NCBI GenBank assembly: GCA_963708735.1
Contig: CAVPTW010000005.1
Coordinates: 186,001 to 250,000 of the forward strand
Direction of reading: 5' to 3'
Source: JAGPUQ01 sp963708735
Lineage (GTDB): Bacteria > Pseudomonadota > Gammaproteobacteria > Pseudomonadales > Porticoccaceae
Length of the DNA: 64,000 bases
Under the pieces are notes generated by a model. It ran no database searches. It was given only the letters and a program-made list of their open reading frames with translations, and was not told the origin of the DNA. The position numbers were made by a program, and so were the translations under genes. Below, in pieces: positions 35,648-45,054 of this stretch. The first letter of the stretch is position 1; every line of letters begins with the position of its first letter.

Positions 35648-36562
35648 TCAGAGACTTATTCCCTGGACCACGACGGGTTGCAAGCGTTCCGCTTCGACCA
35701 GCAGTTCACGCGCGTTGCGCAGTTGCGCCGTGTCACCGAAGGGCCCAACCAGCACCCGGAACATGTCGCGGCCCGCGACGCGCGTACTGCGTACCAGCGC
35801 CGGCACCGCCACCCGCCGTTCTACCCTTGCCCCCAGCGAGCGGGCCGATTTCAGACTGGTGAAGGATCCAACCTGCAGAAAGGCTCCTCGTGGCGGCCCG
35901 CTCTTGCCATCGGCCGCGGCAGCCGCCAGGGGTGGGCCGTCCTTGGCGTCGGCGGCGGCCGGCCCCAGGGGGCGCGCGGACCGGGACGCCGACGCGTCGA
36001 TCCGGGGAACTTCGACGCTGTTGCGCTGATAGGTGCTGGGGTCGATCGCGACCACCTCGACCCGGGCCGTGCCCTGATCGAACACGCCGAGCTTCTTGGC
36101 CGCGGCGTAGGACAGATCGATGATGCGATCGTCGTGAAACGGTCCGCGATCGTTGACACGGACAATGGCACTGCGGCCGTTTTCCAGATTGGTAACCCGG
36201 ACATAGGCCGGTATCGGCAGCGTCTTGTGGGCTGCGGTCATGGCGAACATGTCATAGGGCTCGCCATTGGATGTCGCGCGACCGTGAAACTTGGTGCCAT
36301 ACCAGGAGGCCACGCCTTTCTCGCGGTAACCCGCGGCGGTCGGCAGCAAATGATAGGTCTTGCCCAGTACCGTGTAGGGATTCTTGTTGCCCGCCCCGGT
36401 GATGGCCTCGGAGCGAGGGGTCACGTCGGGGTAGTCGCCGTCGGCCTCCCGGCCGGGCGGACCGTCGCGACCCGCGCTGGCGCCGCCGGGCCCGCGGCTG
36501 CCGAAACATCCGGCAAGCAGCAGGACCGCCAGCAGTGCCGCCAGCAGATTAACCCGGAGCAT
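35648..36562 (-). CDS. rlpA: RlpA, septal-ring lytic transglycosylase lipoprotein
   Basis: Outer-membrane lipoprotein; in Pseudomonas aeruginosa RlpA cleaves glycan strands lacking stem peptides. The 304-residue product has a lipoprotein signal with lipobox LLAGC, a double-psi beta-barrel domain (GVASWYGTKFHGRATSNGE ... RVNDRGPFHDDRIIDLS) with the expected His and Asp residues, a Pro/Ala-rich linker and a C-terminal SPOR domain (GAFLQVGSFTSLKSARSL ... FRVLVGPFGD). ATG 36562 overlaps the mltB end by 14 bases. It is the third SPOR protein in the window. Confidence 0.94.
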   Translation of the reverse strand: MLRVNLLAALLAVLLLAGCFGSRGPGGASAGRDGPPGREADGDYPDVTPRSEAITGAGNKNPYTVLGKTYHLLPTAAGYREKGVASWYGTKFHGRATSNGEPYDMFAMTAAHKTLPIPAYVRVTNLENGRSAIVRVNDRGPFHDDRIIDLSYAAAKKLGVFDQGTARVEVVAIDPSTYQRNSVEVPRIDASASRSARPLGPAAADAKDGPPLAAAAADGKSGPPRGAFLQVGSFTSLKSARSLGARVERRVAVPALVRSTRVAGRDMFRVLVGPFGDTAQLRNARELLVEAERLQPVVVQGISL

Positions 36563-37562
36563 CCGCCATCCGTGCGGCGACTTCGCGGGAGAGTTGGTAG
36601 ACGGCCATGGCGTAGCGGTGGCTGTGGTTATAGCGGGTGATGACATAGAAATTGTCGTACGCGAGCCAGAACTCAGCGCCCTTTTCCCCCTCGAGTTCGA
36701 GCGGAAATGCGGCCGCCTGGGGTACGGGCGTGCCAGTAACCGGGGTTGGTGCGGGCGTGAAACCCATGGCGGCCAATTCATCGGGCTTCAGCACGGGCTT
36801 GACCAGCACATTGACAGGGCTTGGATCGTACCCAATCCGGGCCACCGCGGGAACCGCAATCAAACCGTCGGCACTCCAGCCGTGACGCACGAAATAATTG
36901 GCTACGCTGCCAATAGCATCCACCGGGTTGTTCCAGATATCCGCCAATCCGTCGCCATTGTAGTCGATTGCGTAGGCACGATAACTGCTGGGCATAAACT
37001 GGCCGTAACCCATGGCTCCGGCATAGGAGCCCCGGATCTCCTGCGGGTCCCGCCGCTGCTCGCGGCTGAGCAGCAGAAATTGCTCCAGCTCGCGGGTAAA
37101 AAATTCGCTGCGCTTCGGGTAATCGAAGGCCAGCGTGGACAGTGCGTCCAGTACGCGGAAATTCCCGGTGATCCGGCCGTAGGAGGTTTCGACACCGATA
37201 ATGGCAACCACGATAGCCGGGTCCATGCCGTAATCACGCCGAACACGCGCGAGGGCGTCCCGGTTCTGGCGCCAGAACTCGACGCCGTCGCTGATGCGCT
37301 TTTCGGTGACAAAAATCGCCCGGTAGGCGTACCAGGGCTTGACCTGCTCGGCGGGACGCTCCATGGCGTCGACAATGGACTGCTGGTATTGCGCCCCGGC
37401 AAACAGGCGCGTCAACTCGTCGCGATCAAAGCCGTACTTTTCGACCATGGCCGCCACAAAGGCCTGTACGCCCGGATGACCCCGATACTCCCGCGCCTGC
37501 GCAGAAATCCCGCCTGTCGCGAGACAAAAGGCCAGCAGCCAGCGCCAACCCGGCGCCACCAT
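36549..37562 (-). CDS. mltB: MltB-type lytic murein transglycosylase
   Basis: Periplasmic enzyme cutting MurNAc-GlcNAc bonds with 1,6-anhydro-MurNAc formation. The 337-residue product has a signal peptide (LLAFCLATGGISAQA), the catalytic glutamate in IIGVETSYGRITGNF, and SYAGAMGYGQFMPSSYR with YNGDGLADIWNN. It lacks an obvious lipobox, so it is probably the soluble form. ATG 37562 is preferred over GTG 37574. It follows rodA closely and precedes rlpA in the conserved elongation cluster. Confidence 0.93.
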   Translation of the reverse strand: MVAPGWRWLLAFCLATGGISAQAREYRGHPGVQAFVAAMVEKYGFDRDELTRLFAGAQYQQSIVDAMERPAEQVKPWYAYRAIFVTEKRISDGVEFWRQNRDALARVRRDYGMDPAIVVAIIGVETSYGRITGNFRVLDALSTLAFDYPKRSEFFTRELEQFLLLSREQRRDPQEIRGSYAGAMGYGQFMPSSYRAYAIDYNGDGLADIWNNPVDAIGSVANYFVRHGWSADGLIAVPAVARIGYDPSPVNVLVKPVLKPDELAAMGFTPAPTPVTGTPVPQAAAFPLELEGEKGAEFWLAYDNFYVITRYNHSHRYAMAVYQLSREVAARMADAPG

Positions 37563-37566
37563 TGAT

Positions 37567-38709
37567 CTACCCACGCGTATCAGTCTCGGAGCGAACTGCC
37601 ATCAGGATACCAAAGCCTATGCACAAAGTGACTACCGAGGTTCCCCCGTAGCTGACCATCGGCAGCGGAACTCCCACGATGGGCAGCAGCCCGGCGACCA
37701 TGCCCATGTTGACGAACGCATACAGAAAAAAGGTGAGGCTGATGCTGCCGGCGAGCAGGCGGCCAAACGTGGAGGGTGCGGCAACGCTGATGGTGAGCCC
37801 GCGCAGCACGATCAACAGATAGATGGCGATCAGTGCCAGCACCGCGATGAATCCGAACTCCTCCGACAACACCGCAATGATGAAATCGGTATGACTTTCG
37901 GGAAGAAAATCGAGCTGGGACTGAGTGCCCTGGAACCATCCCTTGCCGGTGAGTCCTCCGGAACCTATGGCGGTCGTGGATTGAATGATGTTCCAGCCGG
38001 CACCCAGTTTGTCCTGTTGCGGGTCCATCAGCGTGAGAATGCGATTTCTCTGGTAGTCATGGAGCGCGAAGAACCACAGCGCCGGCGCTCCCGTCAGCGC
38101 CGCCACCAGCGCCGCCACCAGATAGCGGACCCCGATGCCGGCGAGGAACAGGACGAAAGCACCTCCGGCGCCGATCAGTATCGCGGTGCCGAGATCCGGC
38201 TGTATGGCCACCAGCAGCAGTGGCGCCAGCAGCGCCGCGACGGCCAGGCACACATCCTTGAACCGGGGCGGGAGCAGCCGGGAGCCAAAGTACGCCGACA
38301 GCGCCAGGGGCACCGCGATCTTGAGCAGTTCGGAAGGCTGGAAACGCACGGAGCCGATCGCAAGCCAGCGCTGCGCGCCCTTGGCGCCGCTGCCAAACAG
38401 ATCCACGCCCACCAGCAGCAATGTGCCCAAAACATAAGGCATCCAGGCCCAGCGCTGCAGGACACGCGGTGGAATTTGCGCGGCGAATGCCATCGCGGCA
38501 AGCCCCCCGCCCATGAACAGCATTTGGCGCTGGACCTGGCCCAGGTCCTTGCCGCTGGCGCTGTAGAGCACCAGGAGTCCCGCCCCCATCAGGATCAGCA
38601 GCAGCAAGGTCAACACCGGGTCGACGTGGGGAATCAGCCAGTGGTTGCGGCGCCCGTAGACCGCCGCCCCGGGCTCGCGCAAATGGCGATCGAAATCCGG
38701 TTTACTCAA
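37567..38709 (-). CDS. rodA: RodA, SEDS-family peptidoglycan glycosyltransferase
   Basis: Polytopic membrane glycan polymerase that works with PBP2 in the elongasome. The 380-residue product has about ten membrane segments and SEDS motifs: LLVLYSASGKDLGQVQRQ, VAIQPDLGTA, and SHTDFIIAVLSEEFGFIAV. I chose TTG 38709, which lies inside the mrdA stop region (TTGAGTAA) and gives the normal length; no ATG fits. Coupling to mrdA matches the stoichiometric PBP2-RodA complex. Confidence 0.93.
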   Translation of the reverse strand: MSKPDFDRHLREPGAAVYGRRNHWLIPHVDPVLTLLLLILMGAGLLVLYSASGKDLGQVQRQMLFMGGGLAAMAFAAQIPPRVLQRWAWMPYVLGTLLLVGVDLFGSGAKGAQRWLAIGSVRFQPSELLKIAVPLALSAYFGSRLLPPRFKDVCLAVAALLAPLLLVAIQPDLGTAILIGAGGAFVLFLAGIGVRYLVAALVAALTGAPALWFFALHDYQRNRILTLMDPQQDKLGAGWNIIQSTTAIGSGGLTGKGWFQGTQSQLDFLPESHTDFIIAVLSEEFGFIAVLALIAIYLLIVLRGLTISVAAPSTFGRLLAGSISLTFFLYAFVNMGMVAGLLPIVGVPLPMVSYGGTSVVTLCIGFGILMAVRSETDTRG

Positions 38710-40558
38710 GACCAGCACCGTCCGGGTAGAGTTGCATGAAGGCATCGATGACACGCCGGGCCACCGGAGCCGCCGTGGAACTGCCGTGCTCGCCATTCTC
38801 CACCAGAACTCCCACCGCAATGCGCGGCGACTCGACCGGAGCGAAAGCGATAAACAGGGCGTGATCGAGCTGGGCCTTGGCGAGATGGCGCGGATCGTAT
38901 TTGGCGTTCTGCTTTACCCCAACCACTTGCGCCGTACCGGTCTTTCCTGCCAGCGTATAGCTCATTGGCCCCATCGCGGTAATGGCGGTATGGGCGGTGC
39001 CCCGGCGATCTTCCACCACCCCCCGCATGGCGTCGATAACCTGATCCCAGTGCCCGGCAGCGGCCACAATGGGTTCGGAAACGGGGTTGGTCACCGGGGA
39101 CTGCCCCAGCGTCCGCCCCAGGCGCGGGGCCCGCACTTCTCCGCGCATGGCAAGCCGCGAGGCCGCGACCGCCAGTTGCAGCGGCGTGGCGGTCATGAAG
39201 CCCTGCCCGATGCTGCTGTTGACGGTATCGCCCGGATACCAGGCCAGGCCCTTCATGCCCCGTTTCCACTCGCGCGAAGGCGCCACTCCGCCGGCCTCGT
39301 TGGGCAGATCGATGCCGGTCGGCGCGCCGAAACCGAACGCGGTGGCGTAGTGGTGCAAGCGGTCGATGCCCATCCGTGTCCCGACGGTATAAAAAAAGAC
39401 ATCGCAGGATTGCACGACAGCGTCGTAGAGGGAGACTGTCCCGTGACCGCCTTTTTTCCAGTCACGGTACTCATGGGTACTGTTGTCGAGACGAAAAACT
39501 CCGGGGTCGTAAACCCGGAACCCGGGCGTGGCGACCCCGCTGTCGAGCGCCGCCAGCGCGAACACCGGCTTCACGGTGGAGCCCGGCGGATACAGCCCCC
39601 GCACCGCACGGTCAACCAGGGGCCGATCCGGCGACTCGACCAGTGCCCTGTAGGCCAGGGTTGATATGCCGGTAACGAAAGGGTTGGGGTCGAACGACGG
39701 AGCGCTCGCCATGGCCAGCACCCCTCCGGTCCGCGTATCAATGGCAACGACGGCGCCGCGCTCGCTCCCGAGGGCTTGATAGGCGACTTCTTGCAAACGG
39801 GAGTCCAGGTGCAGCCGCAAATTTGCGCCGGCCACTGGCGGGACGCGATCCAGCACCCGCATTACGCGCCCCCGCGCATTGGTTTCGACGTACTCCGCAC
39901 CCGGTCGACCCAGCAGGTCGCTTTCGTAGAAACGCTCCAGCCCGGTCTTGCCGATCAGATAGACGCCGCTGTAAGCCGCGGCGTCGAGTGTCTTCAGTTC
40001 GCGCTCGTCGATGCGCCCCACGTAACCCAGCACATGGGCAAAATACGCGCCCTGAGGATAGTAACGAACCAGTTGGGCCGAGATTTCCACGCCATCCAGG
40101 CGATACTCGTTGACCGCGAGAACGCTCTGTTCGAGCTCGCTCAGGTTGTAGCGCAGCGGCACCGACTCATAAGGCCGGCGACGGGCGGCAAGCTCGCGGA
40201 ACCGCTCGATCTCGCTGTCGCCGAGATCCAGCAGTTCGTCCAGCGCGCCGAGCAGGGCGTCGAGATTACCGGCGCGCTCAACGGCGATCGACAGCGTGAA
40301 GCCGGGGCGATTGTCAGCGAGCAGGACGCCGTTGCGGTCAAAGATCAGACCACGCGGCGGCGGGATCGCCCGCACATGAATACGGTTGCGTTCGGCGAGC
40401 GTGACGAAATCCCCGTGGCGGCTGATCTGCAAGTCGAAGTAGCGCCACACCAACGCACCCACCATCAGCGCCATGACGGCCGCGGCGAACCCCAGCCGCC
40501 CGACAAAGAGCAGATGTTCGTTGCGGTGATTGCGGAGGAAGCGGTCGGCGGGGCTCAT
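38702..40558 (-). CDS. mrdA: PBP2, elongation-specific peptidoglycan transpeptidase
   Basis: Class B penicillin-binding protein partnered with RodA in lateral wall synthesis. The 618-residue product has one membrane segment (about 22-42), the dimerisation domain (PPPRGLIFDRNGVLLADNRPG), SxxK in YPPGSTVKPVFAL, SCD in VVQSCDVFFYTVG, and KTGTAQV. ATG 40558 overlaps the rlmH stop (ATGA). Confidence 0.95.
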   Translation of the reverse strand: MSPADRFLRNHRNEHLLFVGRLGFAAAVMALMVGALVWRYFDLQISRHGDFVTLAERNRIHVRAIPPPRGLIFDRNGVLLADNRPGFTLSIAVERAGNLDALLGALDELLDLGDSEIERFRELAARRRPYESVPLRYNLSELEQSVLAVNEYRLDGVEISAQLVRYYPQGAYFAHVLGYVGRIDERELKTLDAAAYSGVYLIGKTGLERFYESDLLGRPGAEYVETNARGRVMRVLDRVPPVAGANLRLHLDSRLQEVAYQALGSERGAVVAIDTRTGGVLAMASAPSFDPNPFVTGISTLAYRALVESPDRPLVDRAVRGLYPPGSTVKPVFALAALDSGVATPGFRVYDPGVFRLDNSTHEYRDWKKGGHGTVSLYDAVVQSCDVFFYTVGTRMGIDRLHHYATAFGFGAPTGIDLPNEAGGVAPSREWKRGMKGLAWYPGDTVNSSIGQGFMTATPLQLAVAASRLAMRGEVRAPRLGRTLGQSPVTNPVSEPIVAAAGHWDQVIDAMRGVVEDRRGTAHTAITAMGPMSYTLAGKTGTAQVVGVKQNAKYDPRHLAKAQLDHALFIAFAPVESPRIAVGVLVENGEHGSSTAAPVARRVIDAFMQLYPDGAGLE

Positions 40559-41022
40559 CGGTGATACGGGCGGCCGGCGTTGATGGTCCAGGCCCGGTAC
40601 AGTTGTTCGGCGAGCACCACCCGCACCAGCGGATGGGGCAGCGTCAGTGCGGACAGCGACCAGCGGGCGTGCGCGCGCTGCAGACAGGCCTGATCCAGAC
40701 CATCGGGGCCACCCACCAGCAAACAACAGTTGCCGCCGGCCGCCTGCCAACCCGCCAGCTGGGCGGCAAGCCGGGGGGTGCTCCAGGGTTCACCGGCGAC
40801 ATCCAGCGCCACCAGGGTGTCGCGCGCCCCCACGGCCTTCAGCAGTGCCTGGCTTTCGGCCGCGACGGCCGTGGCGGGATCAACTCCCTTGCCACGGCGA
40901 CCGAGGGGTATTTCCACGACTTCCAGCGCCAGCTCCGGCGGCAGGCGCCGGGCATAGTCCTGCACTGCCGCCTCGACCCAGGCAGGCATCCGGGTGCCGA
41001 CCGCCAGGATGCGCAGGCGCAA
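40555..41022 (-). CDS. rlmH: RlmH, 23S rRNA pseudouridine-1915 N3-methyltransferase
   Basis: SPOUT-class methyltransferase acting on pseudouridine 1915 of helix 69. The 155-residue product has the expected length and the C-terminal trefoil-knot block LLVGGPDGLDQ, LSALTLPHPLVRVVLAEQLYRAW and final YHR. It begins with TTG; no ATG is available. It lies between rsfS and mrdA as in most gammaproteobacteria. Confidence 0.95.
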   Translation of the reverse strand: MRLRILAVGTRMPAWVEAAVQDYARRLPPELALEVVEIPLGRRGKGVDPATAVAAESQALLKAVGARDTLVALDVAGEPWSTPRLAAQLAGWQAAGGNCCLLVGGPDGLDQACLQRAHARWSLSALTLPHPLVRVVLAEQLYRAWTINAGRPYHR

Positions 41023-41028
41023 GCGCGG

Positions 41029-41376
41029 TCAGTCCTCGCCGCGTTTCAGATCTTCCGGTCGCAGCGACCAGAGTTTTTCGAGTTCGTAAAACGCCCGAGT
41101 GGCGGGCAGCATCACATGCAGGACCAGATCGCCCAGGTCCACCAGCACCCATTCCGCGGTGTCCATACCTTCGACGCCGATCGGCCGCACACCGAGGGCG
41201 CGGCAGCGCTCGATGACGTTCTCGGCCAGTGCTTTCACCTGACGTGTCGTGTTGCCGCTGGCCACCACCAGGGTGTCGGTGACATCAGTGAGACCGCGCA
41301 CATCGAGGCACACGATATCCAGCCCCTTGACGTCCTCCAGGGCCGCAACCACTACCGCCGGTAGATCTTCGCTCAT
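41029..41376 (-). CDS. rsfS: RsfS, ribosomal silencing factor
   Basis: Binds ribosomal protein L14 and blocks subunit joining during starvation. The 115-residue product has the Iojap-family core DIVCLDVRGLTDVTDTLVVA, SGNTTRQVKALAENV, and DTAEWVLVDLGDLVLHVML. The ATG overlaps the nadD stop (ATGA). Longer upstream reading in frame is a shadow of nadD. Confidence 0.95.
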   Translation of the reverse strand: MSEDLPAVVVAALEDVKGLDIVCLDVRGLTDVTDTLVVASGNTTRQVKALAENVIERCRALGVRPIGVEGMDTAEWVLVDLGDLVLHVMLPATRAFYELEKLWSLRPEDLKRGED

Positions 41377-42062
41377 CGCGTGTCCTGCTCGTTCTGGATT
41401 GACTTCTGGGTGGGCGCCGCCGACCGGTACAGGCCGTGGGCGCGGATATGGGCCAGCGCCGCATCGGGCACCAGATAACGGGTCGAGCGACCGGCCGCGA
41501 GGTCGGCGCGCAGCCGTGTGGCCGACACCGGCAACAGCGTCAGGGTCTGGATCAGGACCAGACCCGCGGTCTGGCCATGCAGCCGGGACACCGTGTCGCA
41601 GCGCCGCTCGACCAGCCAGTCGGCGACCTCGCCCCGGGACGGCAGCTGCCAGTCCGGTCGGGCGGCTACCACCAGATGCGCGAAATCGGTCAGCTCGCGC
41701 CAGCGCCGCCAGGACGCCAGTGTCACCAGCGAATCCATGCCCACGCACAGGCACAAAGCCGTGGCGGAACCCACCTCGGCGCGCAGTTCGGCGAGCGTGT
41801 CGATCGTATAGGACGGGCCGCTGCGGCGCAGTTCGCGGCCATCGGCAACCAGGCCCGGCTCGTCGCCGATGCCGGCGACCAGCATCGCCAGCCGGTCCTC
41901 TGCGCTGACACCGGGCTGCTCCCGGTGGGGTGGGCGAGCGCTCGGAATCAGCAGCATCCGCTGCAAGCCCAGGGTTTCGCGCAACTCCAGCGCGGTGCGC
42001 AGATGCCCGATATGCACCGGATCGAAGGTACCGCCGAAAACCCCGACCGCGTCCAACGTCAA
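41373..42062 (-). CDS. nadD: NadD, nicotinate-nucleotide adenylyltransferase
   Basis: Joins nicotinate mononucleotide and ATP to form NaAD in NAD synthesis. The 229-residue product has GVFGGTFDPVHIGHLRTA at the N-terminus and the SATRLR motif (ISSTxxR-like) in LLPVSATRLRADLAAGRS. The start is TTG at 42062 (overlapping the proA stop as TTGA) or the next TTG at 42056; no ATG is possible. Confidence 0.94.
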   Translation of the reverse strand: MTLDAVGVFGGTFDPVHIGHLRTALELRETLGLQRMLLIPSARPPHREQPGVSAEDRLAMLVAGIGDEPGLVADGRELRRSGPSYTIDTLAELRAEVGSATALCLCVGMDSLVTLASWRRWRELTDFAHLVVAARPDWQLPSRGEVADWLVERRCDTVSRLHGQTAGLVLIQTLTLLPVSATRLRADLAAGRSTRYLVPDAALAHIRAHGLYRSAAPTQKSIQNEQDTR

Positions 42063-43315
42063 GCGCGCACGTGACCGTCGCCCAGCACCACGAACTTCTG
42101 ACTGGTGAGACCCTCAAGTCCGACCGGACCCCGGGCGTGGAGCTTGTCGGTGGAAATGCCGATCTCGGCGCCCAATCCGTATTCGAAGCCATCGGCAAAC
42201 CGGGTGGAGGCATTGACCATTACCGAACTGGAATCGACTTCTCGCACAAAGCGCCGCGCCCGACTGTAATCCTCGGTGACGATGGCATCCGTGTGCTGCG
42301 ACCCATAGGTGGCGATATGCTCGATGGCGGCGTCGATGCCGGCCACTACCCGTATCGCCAGCACCGGTGCCAGATATTCCGCGTACCAGTCCGCCTCCGT
42401 CGCCGGCCGACAGTCGGAGATGACCGCGCAAGTGCGGTCGCATCCGCGCAGTTCGACGCCATGCTCGCGGTAGGCGGTCGCCAGACGCGGCAGTATCGCC
42501 GCCGCCACCGGCTCCGCGACCAGCAGGGTCTCCATGGCATTGCACACGCCATAGCGGTGGGTCTTGGCGTTGACCGCGACCGCAAACGCTTTGTCGAGGT
42601 CGGCGCGATCATCAATGTAGACATGACAGACGCCGTCGAGATGCTTGATCACCGGCACCCGTGCCTCGGCGCTGATGCGTTCGATCAGGCTCTTGCCACC
42701 CCGGGGCACGATCACATCCACATATTCGGCCATGGTGATGAGCTCGCCCACCGCCGCGCGATCCGTGGTTTCCACCACCTGCACCGCAGCCGCCGGCAGA
42801 CCGGTCGCCGCCAGACCATCCCGAATACAGGCGGCGATGGCGCCGTTGGAATGGATGGCTTCGCTGCCGCCCCGCAGAATGCAGGCATTGCCGGACTTCA
42901 GGCAGAGGCTGGCGGCGTCCACCGTCACATTGGGCCGGGACTCATAGATGATGCCGATCACGCCGAGCGGCACCCGCATCCGGCCCACCTGAATCCCGCT
43001 GGGCCGATACTTGAGGTCGGTGATCTCCCCCACCGGGTCGGCGAGGGCGGCGACCTGGCGCAGCCCTTCGATCATGGCGTCGATACGCGCCGGCGTGAGC
43101 GTGAGGCGATCGAGCTGGGCGGCATCGAGTCCCTCCGCGCGCGCCGCCGCCAGGTCTTTCGCATTGGCGGCCGCCAGTTCGGTGCGACCGCGATCCAGGG
43201 CTTCGGCAATCGCGGCCAGAGCGGCATTCTTCCGATCCGTGCCGGTACTCGCCAGCTCGCGCGCCGCGCACCGCGCACGCCGCCCCAGGTCCTGCATATA
43301 GGAAACAATGTCCAT
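42059..43315 (-). CDS. proA: ProA, gamma-glutamyl phosphate reductase
   Basis: NADPH-dependent second enzyme of proline synthesis, making glutamate 5-semialdehyde. The 418-residue product has the cofactor region GIIYESRPNVTVDAASLCLK, GNACILRGGSEA, VPRGGKSLIE and the catalytic cysteine in YGVCNAMETLLV. ATG 43315 is six bases after GGAG; ATG 43318 is adjacent. It is first in a long minus-strand run down to lipA. Confidence 0.96.
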   Translation of the reverse strand: MDIVSYMQDLGRRARCAARELASTGTDRKNAALAAIAEALDRGRTELAAANAKDLAAARAEGLDAAQLDRLTLTPARIDAMIEGLRQVAALADPVGEITDLKYRPSGIQVGRMRVPLGVIGIIYESRPNVTVDAASLCLKSGNACILRGGSEAIHSNGAIAACIRDGLAATGLPAAAVQVVETTDRAAVGELITMAEYVDVIVPRGGKSLIERISAEARVPVIKHLDGVCHVYIDDRADLDKAFAVAVNAKTHRYGVCNAMETLLVAEPVAAAILPRLATAYREHGVELRGCDRTCAVISDCRPATEADWYAEYLAPVLAIRVVAGIDAAIEHIATYGSQHTDAIVTEDYSRARRFVREVDSSSVMVNASTRFADGFEYGLGAEIGISTDKLHARGPVGLEGLTSQKFVVLGDGHVRA

Positions 43316-43360
43316 CATTCGCTCCGCCGGCCGCCACCAGCCGTTTGCGTTACGGCTTTC

Positions 43361-43366
43361 ATTATA
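43361..43366 (-). promoter_or_regulatory. Candidate -10 element of the proA operon
   Basis: Perfect TATAAT on the minus strand, 45 bases before the proA ATG. The nearest -35-like word, TTGCGG, is 20 bp upstream, longer than ideal. Confidence 0.55.
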
Positions 43367-43452
43367 CAGAGCGCCACCGGCCCGGGCCGCAATTGCGGCG
43401 CGCGCGGGATTGCCGCACCATCGCGCCACCGTCATTTCCCGAGATCAATCAC

Positions 43453-43905
43453 ATGAAACAACTGGGCGCCGGATTTTACTGGCAGGATCTGACCGTGGGC
43501 GACCGCTTCAAGTCCTGGGGCCGCACCGTGCTGGAAGCCGACATCGCCAGCTTCGTCAATCTGGTGGGGCTGCACGAAGTGGTGTTCACCGACCGCGAAT
43601 TCCTGCGCGAGAAATCCGTCATCAAGCGCCCCTTCGCGCCCGGGGCCCTGGTTTACAGCTTCGCCGAGGGGTTGCTGCTCCCGACCATGCAGGGTACCGG
43701 GATGGCCTTTCTCAATATGGAACTGGACATGAAACGGCCCTGCTTTGCCGGCGACACCATCCATGTCGAGGTGGAAGTCACCGAAGTCCGCCAGACCAGC
43801 AAGGGCAATCGAGGCCTGGTACGCACCTTCAATCGCGTGCTCAATCAGGGCGGCGAGGAAGTGCTCACTTACAATCCGCTGAGGATGCTCAAGGGCCGGG
43901 AATAG
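43453..43905 (+). CDS. MaoC-like hot-dog-fold dehydratase-family protein
   Basis: Protein of the MaoC hot-dog family, whose members hydrate enoyl-CoA or related thioesters. The 150-residue product has VGDRFKSWGRTVLEADIASF, FAPGALVYSFAEGLLLP and AGDTIHVEVEVTEVRQTSKG in family order. The hydratase motif that normally reads close to GDxNPxH is not preserved (NLVGLHEVVF), so catalytic activity and substrate are uncertain. It is divergent from proA and convergent with the LON-domain gene. Confidence 0.78.
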   Translation: MKQLGAGFYWQDLTVGDRFKSWGRTVLEADIASFVNLVGLHEVVFTDREFLREKSVIKRPFAPGALVYSFAEGLLLPTMQGTGMAFLNMELDMKRPCFAGDTIHVEVEVTEVRQTSKGNRGLVRTFNRVLNQGGEEVLTYNPLRMLKGRE

Positions 43906-43915
43906 CGCGAGCCGC

Positions 43916-44539
43916 TCAGCGCTGGGATAGCTCGATCACCCAGCTGCGCACTTCAATGAGTCGCACCAGCGGATCGGCCATCGCCAGCAGGGCGATCTTG
44001 CGCTCCAGGGCAACGGGTAGCAGATCCGCCAGGCGCCAGGCGAGGGTGATGCCGTCGAGGCTGTCATTGACGTAACGCGCCTCCACCCCGAAGTGCCGGG
44101 CCAGATCGCCCAGCAGCACCACCAGATCACTGTCGTCCCCGGCCAGCGGGACAGCCTGATCCGGCGCATCGAGCATGACTTCACCCACCATCAAGCCATC
44201 GGCTTCGACCCGGGTCGCGCCGACCCGGAGACGCTGCTCGCCGCGAATCTCGATGCCGAGCAGGCCGTTGGGAAGTTGCGACCAGTCGGCAATGGTCACC
44301 AGCGTGCCCCGCTCGGCGATCACCGGCGTGGCACCCACCTCCCGTCCCGACAGAATCGGCACCACGGCAAAGGGTTTTGCCGCCGCCAGGGATTCGCGCA
44401 CCAGGCGCAGATAGCGCTGCTCGAAAATCCGCAGCGGGACGGTCACCCCGGGAAACACCGTGCGCTGGAGCGGAAACAGCGGCAGCTCCCGCGGTGCCGC
44501 CGCTCCGGCCGGTGCGCTTTCATACGACAAATCGGACAT
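43916..44539 (-). CDS. LON substrate-binding-domain protein
   Basis: Stand-alone N-terminal Lon domain (PUA-like) without ATPase or protease parts; function unknown, possibly substrate capture. The 207-residue product begins RELPLFPLQRTVFPGVTVPL, then RIFEQRYLRLVRESL, and contains the helical second half expected of this family. It converges on the MaoC-like gene with 10 bases between stops. Confidence 0.87.
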   Translation of the reverse strand: MSDLSYESAPAGAAAPRELPLFPLQRTVFPGVTVPLRIFEQRYLRLVRESLAAAKPFAVVPILSGREVGATPVIAERGTLVTIADWSQLPNGLLGIEIRGEQRLRVGATRVEADGLMVGEVMLDAPDQAVPLAGDDSDLVVLLGDLARHFGVEARYVNDSLDGITLAWRLADLLPVALERKIALLAMADPLVRLIEVRSWVIELSQR

Positions 44540-44601
44540 TTACCCCACCCCTTCCCGCGAGTAACATCGGGGCTCCAATAACAACCACAAGGGAAAATAC
44601 C

Positions 44602-45021
44602 ATGAACCTTGCGTCAAGCCCCGCTTTGTACGCTCTCGTCGGTTTCGCCGGTTGGACACTCGTCGTGATGCTGATCATGACCACCAACCGGGTACTCAAC
44701 TCCGTCGGTGGCCCGAAAATACCCATGAACAAGTTTTCCGCCACCGGCGAGGATCTGCCCGGCTTTGGCCACCGCGTCACGCGCGCGCATCTCAATTGCC
44801 TGGAAAACCTGCCGGTATTCGCAGCACTGGTGGCAGCGGCCGGGTTTTCCCAGCAACTCGGGATCATGGAGAGTACCGCCATGTGCGTGCTCTATGCGCG
44901 CATCGCCCAATCGGTGGTACACATGATCTCCGCAAATCTGCCGATGGTGCTGGTGCGCGGCGGCCTCTTTTTCGTCCAGGTAGTGCTGATGGGCTGGTAC
45001 GCCTGGCAGCTGCTGTTCTGA
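44602..45021 (+). CDS. MAPEG-family membrane protein
   Basis: Small integral membrane protein of the eicosanoid/glutathione metabolism superfamily; bacterial members may act as glutathione transferases or peroxidases, but activity cannot be assigned. The 139-residue product has four membrane segments and the family signature RAHLNCLENLPVFAALV (about 60-76). AAGGG lies eight bases before the ATG. The alpha/beta hydrolase gene follows 33 bases later. Confidence 0.87.
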   Translation: MNLASSPALYALVGFAGWTLVVMLIMTTNRVLNSVGGPKIPMNKFSATGEDLPGFGHRVTRAHLNCLENLPVFAALVAAAGFSQQLGIMESTAMCVLYARIAQSVVHMISANLPMVLVRGGLFFVQVVLMGWYAWQLLF

Positions 45022-45054
45022 CCCCTTGCCACCACGAAGCGCCGCGGAAAATTC

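Noticed and set aside
38700..38780. Possible frameshift between mrdA and rodA, because rodA has no ATG
   Set aside because: A TTG inside the mrdA stop gives a RodA of normal length, so an overlap start explains it.
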